This document shows positions 6,507-12,734 of a stretch of 13,825 nucleotides of DNA, one piece after another; positions within the stretch are counted from its first letter, which is position 1, and every line of letters starts with the position of its first letter. Source of the stretch: JAZDEL01 sp043820655 (GTDB lineage: Archaea > Iainarchaeota > Iainarchaeia > Iainarchaeales > JAZDEL01); contig JBDRDO010000080.1 of assembly GCA_043820655.1 (NCBI GenBank), positions 1-13,825 on the forward strand, in the 5' to 3' direction. A program made the position numbers and the translations under genes. A model generated the notes under the pieces. The model searched no databases. It saw only the letters and a list, made by a program, of their open reading frames with translations, and was not told where the DNA came from.

Positions 6507-7664
6507 ATGGAACTGGGGCACAAAATTTTGTTTGGCTTAGCCGCGGTAATGCTCCTGTTGAGCGGATGTGCGGATGAACTGAAAGATGCGGGGGGGCTTG
6601 CATCTGATCTTGGAGAGCTTTCCGAACTTCTGCCCGATGATTTACTGGATAACGGGCAGGGGCAGAACGCAGAACTTTGCGGCAATAATGCCATTGATGC
6701 GGGGGAACACTGCGACGGAAATGATCTGGGCGGGTGCCTGAGTGGCTGCACGGGCAGGTGCAGGTGTGCACGTGATTCTTCTGCGGACGGCAACGCAACA
6801 AATGGCGGCACAATAAAAATCGCCTCCTGGAACATCCAGAATTTCGGGCAATCAAAGGCAGGGGATGAAAACCGCATGGCTGTAATTGCGGAAGTGATTT
6901 CACATTTTGATTTAATCGCGGTGCAGGAAATATCAAACCTTTATGAAATGGGCGATGCCGGATGTGCGCGCAATGAGGGCAAGTGCCCCGCGCATGTGAA
7001 CTGCGGGCTTGTTCAGAACGCCCTTGAGTCCGCGCTTGCGGGAAGCGGGAGAACTTATGCATTTTTGTTCAGCCCGCAGATAAGGGATGAAAGATATCTT
7101 TACATTTATGATTCGGATGTTGTTGAACTGTTAAATGAAGGGGCATTTGTTTTTGACAGCGGCGATAATGCGGAACTGAATGTTTGCGATACAGAGGCGC
7201 CCGAGGGCAGAGTGGCAAGGCAGCCGTTTTACGCCTCTTTCCGTTCGGGAAATTTTGATTTTACTTTAATGAACGTGCACACAAGCATTTCAAACGGCAA
7301 TATGGCGGAGCTTGCCGCACTGCAGGAATTTTTCGCGCAGGTGCGGGATGCGGATGAAACAGAGAATGACATAATTCTTTTAGGGGATCACAACACGGAC
7401 GGAACATATGTTGACGGGGACTGCGCGGATTACTTTGAGGCAAATGTGGAGGCATTCCCTTTCAATGCAATCCCCTGCGATATGATGACAAACCTTGCGG
7501 ATAACAAATCATATGACAAAATCATCATGTACGCGGATACATTTGACAATGAGTTCATTCATGGTTCGGGCGCGGTTTATAGGGAGGGCATAACAAAGGA
7601 AATTTCCGACCACTTTTTGGTTTACGCGGAATTCAGCACAGGCATTGAGGATGATGACGGCTAA
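6507..7664 (+). CDS. Lipid-anchored DNase I-like (EEP-fold) nuclease
   Basis: A 385-residue lipoprotein with lipobox LLSGC (Cys21). Residues 58-87 form a small cysteine-rich module (CGNNAIDAGEHCDGNDLGGC..., six Cys) of the CGNGxxDxGExCD kind repeated in many exported proteins. From about 103 the endonuclease/exonuclease/phosphatase fold begins: IASWNIQNFG (Asn109), DLIAVQEI (Glu141), R238-Q-P-F, MNVHTS (His258), LLGDHNTD (Asp294, Asn296; the usual GDFN/GDLN reads GDHN), YDKIIM (Asp337) and SDHF (Asp368-His369). All catalytic positions of the DNase I family are present, so a metal-dependent phosphodiesterase acting outside the cell, most likely on DNA, is well supported; a sugar- or lipid-phosphate substrate cannot be excluded. 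A GAAAGGGG stretch precedes the ATG. Such an enzyme could release nucleotides for uptake, although the cell also encodes purine synthesis. Confidence 0.87.
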   Translation: MELGHKILFGLAAVMLLLSGCADELKDAGGLASDLGELSELLPDDLLDNGQGQNAELCGNNAIDAGEHCDGNDLGGCLSGCTGRCRCARDSSADGNATNGGTIKIASWNIQNFGQSKAGDENRMAVIAEVISHFDLIAVQEISNLYEMGDAGCARNEGKCPAHVNCGLVQNALESALAGSGRTYAFLFSPQIRDERYLYIYDSDVVELLNEGAFVFDSGDNAELNVCDTEAPEGRVARQPFYASFRSGNFDFTLMNVHTSISNGNMAELAALQEFFAQVRDADETENDIILLGDHNTDGTYVDGDCADYFEANVEAFPFNAIPCDMMTNLADNKSYDKIIMYADTFDNEFIHGSGAVYREGITKEISDHFLVYAEFSTGIEDDDG

Positions 7665-7693
7665 GCACGCGCGGGCTTGGCCGAGAACCGCCT

Positions 7694-8278
7694 TCAATAG
7701 ACATCCATAAGCGGCATTAATTTGAACTTCCCCCTGCCTTTGTCGTATCCGATAACCAGCATATGGTCGTACCTGATGCCTGTTTCCAGCATTGCCTCCT
7801 TCGAAGCATCCAAAAGCTGTTTCTCAGTCACGCCATATTTGCTTTTGATTTTGTGAAAGAACTTCTTCCCGCCTGCCGTGCTCTCCTTATTATGGAGTAT
7901 TTCTGTCACTGTGGGTACCTTACTCTCGGCCATTGCTATCAAGTCCGGGCCGATTGCATATGCATGCGGCATGGCAAGGATATATTTTGATCTCTTTTGG
8001 AGTGGCTTATGGTTCTTCACGACGCCCTGCACGGTTTTTATTGTATCTGTTGCGCTGTAGCCGTGTGTTCTCTTGAGCACGATTCGCCCGATTCCGGGAA
8101 AACCGCTTACCTTCAAGCCCCTAACCCTTCCCCCCTGTATTTTGTCGCTTTTTCCGGTTGTGTTTATGTGGCCCTCCTCTGCCCTATGGTCGACGATTTG
8201 CATTTCTGTGAGTATGAGGTTGCCTTTTGAATCTATTAGCTTTTTTATCAATCTGTACGGGAGCGGTTTAACTGGCAT
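7694..8278 (-). CDS. Uncharacterised protein, possible diverged kinase-like fold
   Basis: A 194-residue protein I cannot assign to a named family. The pattern is suggestive of a protein-kinase-like fold. A strand with GRIVLKRTHG (about 64-73; Lys69 as the ATP-binding lysine) is followed by a helix, then YILAMPHAYAIGPDLIAMAES (about 99-119) in the hinge position. A helical stretch KYGVTEKQLLDASKEAM leads to GIRYDHMLVIGYDKGRGKFKL and PLMDVY, where Asp171 would be the catalytic-loop Asp and Asp192 the metal-binding Asp just before the end. A glycine loop is not convincing. The ATG at 8278 is chosen over in-frame upstream codons because a TATA box stands about 26 bases before it. Codon use (CTC for Leu, ATA for Ile, AGA/AGG for Arg) differs from that of the lipoprotein and pur genes. 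It converges on the nuclease gene with 29 bases between. Confidence 0.6.
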   Translation of the reverse strand: MPVKPLPYRLIKKLIDSKGNLILTEMQIVDHRAEEGHINTTGKSDKIQGGRVRGLKVSGFPGIGRIVLKRTHGYSATDTIKTVQGVVKNHKPLQKRSKYILAMPHAYAIGPDLIAMAESKVPTVTEILHNKESTAGGKKFFHKIKSKYGVTEKQLLDASKEAMLETGIRYDHMLVIGYDKGRGKFKLMPLMDVY

Positions 8279-8300
8279 AGTGTAAAGTTGCCACCTATGA

Positions 8301-8308
8301 TATAAAAA
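8301..8308 (-). promoter_or_regulatory. TATA box for the 7694-8278 minus-strand gene
   Basis: On the minus strand TTTTTATA is centred about 26 bases before the ATG at 8278, implying a leaderless message. It lies in the 93-base gap shared with the divergent purD gene. Confidence 0.6.
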
Positions 8309-8348
8309 CCTAACGCAACTAATTATTTCTATAAAGTTGGCTGTTTTT

Positions 8349-8363
8349 GTTTTAAATAAGGAG
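8349..8363 (+). promoter_or_regulatory. AT-rich element and Shine-Dalgarno before purD
   Basis: GTTTTAAAT (8349-8357) is followed directly by AAGGAG (8358-8363), eight bases before the ATG at 8372. Three ATGs occur close together (8364, 8368, 8372); the ribosome site and the conserved MRILVVGGGGREHA opening select the last. A further TATA-like CTATAAAG at about 8329-8336 would place transcription start just upstream of the ribosome site. Confidence 0.5.
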
Positions 8364-8371
8364 ATGGATGC

Positions 8372-9652
8372 ATGAGAATTTTGGTTGTTGGCGGAGGCGG
8401 ACGCGAGCATGCGCTTGTGTGGAAGCTTTCACAGAGCAAGGGCATTGAGAAAATTTACTGCGCACCCGGCAATGCAGGCATTGCGGAGCTTGCGGAATGT
8501 GTTGACATTGCCGCGGACAATGTAAAGGCGCTTGCCGAGTTTGCAAAGGACAAGGGGATTGCGCTTACTGTCGTGGGTCCCGAGGCCGCGCTATGCGCGG
8601 GAATTGCGGATGAATTTGAGAAGCTTGACCTAAGGCTGTTCGGGCCGGGGCAGGCCGCCGCGGAAATTGAGGGGAGCAAGGCATTTGCAAAGGAGCTTAT
8701 GCGCAAGTATGAAATTCCCACCGCTGAATTCGGGGTGTTTGACAGCGCGGAGAAGGCGATTGAATACATCAACCAGAACCCTGCCCAAAAGCTTGTTGTG
8801 AAAGTTGAGGGCCTTGCCGCGGGAAAGGGTGTGTTAATCTGCGAGAGCAAGGATGAGGCAATTGCCGCAGTAAACAAGGTTATGGTTGAGAATGCATTCG
8901 GCGAAGCCGGGAAGCGCGTTGTTGTTGAGGAGTTCCTTGAGGGGGAGGAGGCAAGCTACCTTGTTTTTACGGACGGGGATACTGTTGTTCCAATGGTAAC
9001 CTCGCAGGACCACAAGCGCGCACTTGACGGAGATATGGGCGAAAACACGGGCGGAATGGGCGCATACAGCCCCGCTCCTGTTGTAACCTCAAAAATGGAG
9101 GAAAAAATATTGCGTGAAATTATGGCGCCTGTTGTTGCAGCAATGAGGAAGGAAGGCTGTGAATACAAGGGCGTGCTTTACGCAGGGCTGATGTTTGGCA
9201 AGGACAACGAACCCAAGGTGCTTGAATTTAACGCCCGCTTCGGCGACCCTGAAACACAGGCAATCCTGCCCCGCCTTAAAAGCGATTTGGTTGAGATTAT
9301 GAATGCGTGCATTGACGGCACGCTTGCGGATGTTAAGGTTAAATGGAAGGATGATGCCTGCACATGTGTTGTGCTTGCCTCAGGCGGCTATCCCGGGGAT
9401 TATGAAAAGGGCAAGGTAATTAACGGCCTGAAGGATGCGGCAGAGCTTGATAATGTTATGGTTTTCCACGCAGGCACAAAAAAGCAGGAGTCCGGCGCGA
9501 TTGTCACAAACGGCGGCAGGGTGCTTGGCGTTACAGCGCTTGGCAGTGACATAAACGAATCCATAAAGAATGCATACTCCGCCGTTGAGAAGATTACTTT
9601 TGAGGGTTTGCATTACAGGAAAGACATCGGCGCAAGGGCGAAAGGCAGGTAG
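8372..9652 (+). CDS. purD: Phosphoribosylamine-glycine ligase (GAR synthetase)
   Basis: A 426-residue ATP-grasp enzyme, full length for PurD (EC 6.3.4.13). It joins 5-phosphoribosylamine and glycine with ATP to give glycinamide ribonucleotide, the second step of de novo purine synthesis in the cytoplasm. Clear signatures are the N-terminal GGGGREHAL (7-15), VVGPEAAL (67-74), the glycine-rich nucleotide loop EGLAAGKGV (146-154), EEASYLVFTDG (192-202), SQDHKRALDGDMGENTGGMGAY (211-232, the GARS signature) and EFNARFGDPETQAIL (285-299). One small oddity is Glu146 where most PurD proteins have Asp (KADGLAAGKG). It is the first gene of a pair with the 5-formyl-THF cyclo-ligase, 13 bases downstream, and is divergent from the unknown minus-strand gene. 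Confidence 0.97.
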   Translation: MRILVVGGGGREHALVWKLSQSKGIEKIYCAPGNAGIAELAECVDIAADNVKALAEFAKDKGIALTVVGPEAALCAGIADEFEKLDLRLFGPGQAAAEIEGSKAFAKELMRKYEIPTAEFGVFDSAEKAIEYINQNPAQKLVVKVEGLAAGKGVLICESKDEAIAAVNKVMVENAFGEAGKRVVVEEFLEGEEASYLVFTDGDTVVPMVTSQDHKRALDGDMGENTGGMGAYSPAPVVTSKMEEKILREIMAPVVAAMRKEGCEYKGVLYAGLMFGKDNEPKVLEFNARFGDPETQAILPRLKSDLVEIMNACIDGTLADVKVKWKDDACTCVVLASGGYPGDYEKGKVINGLKDAAELDNVMVFHAGTKKQESGAIVTNGGRVLGVTALGSDINESIKNAYSAVEKITFEGLHYRKDIGARAKGR

Positions 9653-9665
9653 GGGTAGTTCTCTT

Positions 9666-10241
9666 ATGAAAAATGCGCTGCGTTCGGAAATGAAGCTAAA
9701 GCGCGAGGCTTTGGGAATTGAACGGCGCAACATAATGAGCAAATCCATTTCCCGGAAATTCAGGGATCTGGATGAGTACTGGGATTTCAAAACCGCGCTT
9801 GTGTATATCAGTTTTGATTCTGAAGTTGAGACATGGGATTTAATTGCGGATTTGCTTGATGATAAAAAGAGGGTTGCAGTTCCTGTGCTTGCGCAGGATA
9901 AATGCGAAATTTTCGCTGTTGAAATAAAGAAGTTCGAGCCGGAGAAAATGCAGAAAAATCGCTTCGGGATTCTGGAGCCCAAAAACAAAAATAATGTTAT
10001 TGCGCTCGAAGATATTCAGATGGTTATTGCGCCGGGGCTTGCGTTTGATGAAAGCGGCGCGCGGATAGGATTTGGCAGGGGCTGTTATGATAAATTCCTT
10101 GAGGTGCTGCCAAAGGGCGTGCCTGTTGTTGCGCTTGCATTTGATTTTCAGGTTATGCCTGCGGGAAAAATCCCGAAAGAGGGGCATGATAAGGAAGTTG
10201 ATGCCGTGATTACCGAGATGCGCGTGATACGCTGCAAATGA
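9666..10241 (+). CDS. 5-formyltetrahydrofolate cyclo-ligase (MTHFS)
   Basis: A 191-residue protein of the usual family length. It uses ATP to convert 5-formyl-THF to 5,10-methenyl-THF (EC 6.3.3.2), returning a dead-end folate to the one-carbon pool. Seen are an N-terminal basic helix (MKNALRSEMKLKREAL), YISFDSEVETWDLI (47-60), VAVPVL (70-75), FGILEP (100-105), MVIAPGLAFDESGARIGFGRG (119-139) running into the hallmark GFGRGCYDKFL (135-145), and HDKEVDAVITE near the end. The ATG at 9666 is preferred over in-frame codons inside purD because the family begins with the basic helix. Its pairing with purD and closeness to purH, whose transformylase half consumes 10-formyl-THF, fit folate-dependent purine synthesis. 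Ends converge on the next minus-strand gene with eight bases between. Confidence 0.92.
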   Translation: MKNALRSEMKLKREALGIERRNIMSKSISRKFRDLDEYWDFKTALVYISFDSEVETWDLIADLLDDKKRVAVPVLAQDKCEIFAVEIKKFEPEKMQKNRFGILEPKNKNNVIALEDIQMVIAPGLAFDESGARIGFGRGCYDKFLEVLPKGVPVVALAFDFQVMPAGKIPKEGHDKEVDAVITEMRVIRCK

Positions 10242-10249
10242 AATGTGCC

Positions 10250-10939
10250 CTAATGCTTTTTTGCCAAGGCATTGGCTTGTTTGATTAATTCGTCACGCAG
10301 CTCTGGCGATGCGGCGTTGAGCACAATCCTCAAATTCCCATTAAATGTTACTTTGGTTAATCTATGAATATCCTGCCCGCAAGCCCTCAGTAAATCGCGG
10401 GCCCTAACGTCAACGTATTCTTTCCCAAGGGTTACAATAGTATCCAGATCCAGCAAGATAACACGTGCGTTCCCCCCCTTAATAAAGTGCACAGACTCAC
10501 TACCGGAATAATAACCAGCATTCGCGATTTTTGTAAGCATTTTTAATTTGGAATCCGACTGCTCCTGATTTTTGACCCGCTCCGTCAATTTGGTTCTTTT
10601 ATTTTTTGAACCGAAAAGTTCGGATGCCAAAATCCACTTGTCCTGCAGCAGTTTCTCCCCGTCAAAATCCGTACCTTTCTCTAATTTCACAATGCCCATC
10701 TTGGACGGGACAATTCCCTCATTTATTAAATCAATTATGGTTTTTTGGTATTTTGCGGCCCTATTTGCATCCATGCTATGAAACTGCTTCACTGCAACTC
10801 TCTTCACAGTACCGTCAGTAAAGTACACGCGCCCTATATGAACTCTTCCGTGGGCGCCACCGCCGATACGTGTTTTTGTGACAGTAACGCGCGTTACATC
10901 GCTGGGCGGTTTCCACTTTTTCAGCACTGCTGCAGTCAT
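10250..10939 (-). CDS. Protein-kinase-like protein, catalytic loop not evident
   Basis: A 229-residue protein with the N-lobe of a protein kinase. It has a glycine loop RIGGGAHGRVHIGRV (24-38), the ATP-binding Lys51 in VKRVAVKQF, a following helix with Glu74, and KWILASELFGS (101-111) in the hinge position. Near residue 160 ARVILLDLDTIVTL resembles the strand ending in the metal-binding D-x-D/DFG Asp (Asp164). A canonical H-R-D catalytic loop cannot be found between these points (GYYSGSESVHFIKGGN stands there), so it is either a diverged small-molecule or protein kinase, or a pseudokinase. The start at 10939 (MTAAVLKKWK) avoids the 58-base overlap with purH that the upstream ATG at 11017 would require. 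It follows purH by about 20 bases and is probably cotranscribed. Codon use (TTA, ATA, AGA) differs from purH. Confidence 0.6.
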   Translation of the reverse strand: MTAAVLKKWKPPSDVTRVTVTKTRIGGGAHGRVHIGRVYFTDGTVKRVAVKQFHSMDANRAAKYQKTIIDLINEGIVPSKMGIVKLEKGTDFDGEKLLQDKWILASELFGSKNKRTKLTERVKNQEQSDSKLKMLTKIANAGYYSGSESVHFIKGGNARVILLDLDTIVTLGKEYVDVRARDLLRACGQDIHRLTKVTFNGNLRIVLNAASPELRDELIKQANALAKKH

Positions 10940-10959
10940 GCGGATGCCGCCTAATGCCC

Positions 10960-12543
10960 CTAGTGCCTGAAATGCCTCGTCCTTGTGAACACCATCGGGA
11001 TGTTCCTGTCGTCGCATGCCTTTATTACTTCCGCATCCTTTACACTGCCGCCCGGCTGGATTATCGCCCCGACCCCGGCATCCGCGGCACGCTCAACACT
11101 GTCCGCAAATGGGAAAAACCCGTCACTTGCCATCACGCCCCCAGAGGCATCAACTGTTGCGTGCTTCACCGCAATCTTAACCGCCTGAATGCGTGAGGTC
11201 TGCCCCACTCCGAGACCGACACACTGCGTGCCTTTCGCAAGAACAATCGCATTGCTTTTGACATGCTTAACAACCTTCCACGCAAACAAAAGTGATTCCA
11301 TTTGTGAATCCGTGGGGCGTGCGCGTGTTGGAAACTGCAGATCATCCTCATGTAAAGCAAACGCATCGCGCTCCTGCACAAGCAATCCCCCAGGGATATC
11401 CTTAATTTCAAGCTTATGCACATTCCTTGCGATTTTTGCGCCCGTGCTTTTCTTTGCGCCCTGCAAATCCCCCGCGGAAAGCACGCGCAGATGTTTTTTT
11501 GTTTTAAGTTCCTCAAGCGCGGCTTTTTCATAGGATGGGGCAATAACAACCTCATTGAAAAATGCGGTTATCTGCTTTGCGGTTGCCAGATCACACTCGC
11601 GGTTCAGCGCAATTATCCCGCCGAATGCGCTCTCCCTATCACAATCAAGCGCCTTTCCGAATGCAACCGAAATCTTTTTATCCAAAGCAACCCCGCAGGG
11701 GTTTGTGTGCTTAACAATTGCACAGCACGGTTCGGCAAACTCCTGAACAATTGAAAGTGCCGCCGCCGTATCGTTGATGTTGTTGAATGAAAGTTCCTTC
11801 CCGTGAAGTTTTTCCGTATTTGCAACGCTTACCTCTGCATCAACAGGCGTGCGGTAAAATGCCGCCTCCTGATGCGGGTTCTCGCCGTAGCGCAAATCGG
11901 AAATTTTATCAAACGAAAGGCTCAGTGTACGCGGAAATTTTTCAGTGGCAAATTCGTTCTGTGTGTGCAGCCAGTTTGAAACCGCGCTGTCATAGCCCGC
12001 GGTCAGCTGGAACGCGGCATTGGCAAGTTTCCTGCGCAGCTGGATTTTTATTTTCCCGTCGTGCTCATTCATTTCCGCAACAATTGCGGCATACTGTTTC
12101 GGCGCGGTCACAACAGCAACTCCCCCGTGGTTTTTTGCCGCACCCCTTACCATTGCAGGCCCGCCGATGTCAATGCTTTCAATTGCATCCTCCGGCTTTA
12201 CGCCGGGTTTGGCAATTGTCTGCGCGAAAGGGTAAAAGTTAACGCATACCAGATCAATCGGCTTTATTTTAAGTTTTTTTAACTGCGCCATGTGCTTTTT
12301 GTTTCCCCTGTCCGCGAGGATTGCCGCATGGATTTTCGGGTGCAGTGTTTTAACGCGCCCATCCAAACACTCGGGAAATCCCGTAACCTTCTCAACAGGC
12401 GTAACCTTTATTTTCGCCTTTTTAAGTTCCTTTTCAGTGCCGCCGCTGGCTATGATTTCAACATTGTGCTTCTCAAGCCCGCGGGCAAATTCAATAAGCC
12501 CCTCCTTATTGGAAACGGAAAGTAGTGCACGGTTTATTTTCAT
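10960..12543 (-). CDS. purH: Bifunctional AICAR transformylase/IMP cyclohydrolase
   Basis: A 527-residue, full-length bifunctional PurH carrying out the last two steps of IMP synthesis: AICAR formylation by 10-formyl-THF (EC 2.1.2.3) and ring closure (EC 3.5.4.10). The cyclohydrolase half opens ALLSVSNKEGLIEFARGL (6-23), with IASGGT (31-36), GFPECLDGRVKTLHPKIHAAIL (55-76) and SIDIGGPAM (123-131). The transformylase half has RYGENPHQEAAFY (218-230), the catalytic VKHTNPCG (277-284), RESAFGG (303-309), KSNAIVLAK (429-437), ASDGFFPFADS (472-482) and the usual C-terminus RHFRH. Both active sites look intact. A TATA box 26 bases before the ATG at 12543 implies a leaderless message. Many archaea use PurP and PurO for these reactions instead, so a complete bacterial-type PurH is notable if the host is archaeal. 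Confidence 0.97.
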   Translation of the reverse strand: MKINRALLSVSNKEGLIEFARGLEKHNVEIIASGGTEKELKKAKIKVTPVEKVTGFPECLDGRVKTLHPKIHAAILADRGNKKHMAQLKKLKIKPIDLVCVNFYPFAQTIAKPGVKPEDAIESIDIGGPAMVRGAAKNHGGVAVVTAPKQYAAIVAEMNEHDGKIKIQLRRKLANAAFQLTAGYDSAVSNWLHTQNEFATEKFPRTLSLSFDKISDLRYGENPHQEAAFYRTPVDAEVSVANTEKLHGKELSFNNINDTAAALSIVQEFAEPCCAIVKHTNPCGVALDKKISVAFGKALDCDRESAFGGIIALNRECDLATAKQITAFFNEVVIAPSYEKAALEELKTKKHLRVLSAGDLQGAKKSTGAKIARNVHKLEIKDIPGGLLVQERDAFALHEDDLQFPTRARPTDSQMESLLFAWKVVKHVKSNAIVLAKGTQCVGLGVGQTSRIQAVKIAVKHATVDASGGVMASDGFFPFADSVERAADAGVGAIIQPGGSVKDAEVIKACDDRNIPMVFTRTRHFRH

Positions 12544-12565
12544 ATATATCTACTATGGTTGGTTG

Positions 12566-12572
12566 TTTTAAA
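12566..12572 (-). promoter_or_regulatory. TATA box for purH
   Basis: On the minus strand TTTAAAA is centred about 26 bases before the ATG at 12543, with no ribosome site between, consistent with a leaderless purH message. Confidence 0.6.
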
Positions 12573-12661
12573 GGTAATTATAGGGCATGGTGAAACCCTA
12601 ACCCCCCTGCGGCAGTTCCCGCACATTTATTCCCGCGCAGTTGCTTATTCATTTAAGTTAA

Positions 12662-12713
12662 TTATATAAAAGGAACCTGCTTATTCTATACGCCCTTATA
12701 TATAAGCAAGGGC
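12662..12713 (+). promoter_or_regulatory. Two TATA-like elements with inverted repeat before the secreted protein gene
   Basis: TTATATAAAA (12662-12671) and the 12-base palindrome CTTATATATAAG (12695-12706) are both good TATA candidates. The second is centred about 28 bases before a TTG at 12729 and 34 before the TTG at 12735. It is flanked by matching arms GCCCTT (12692-12697) and AAGGGC (12708-12713), which could be an operator around the box or a hairpin in a transcript started from the first box. Confidence 0.45.
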
Positions 12714-12734
12714 TGTATTTTTGGGGGTTTGGGA

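Noticed and set aside
11166..12242. Several frames of 110-150 codons opposite or overlapping purH
   Set aside because: They lie entirely within the unambiguous purH coding region and have no recognisable motifs or start signals.
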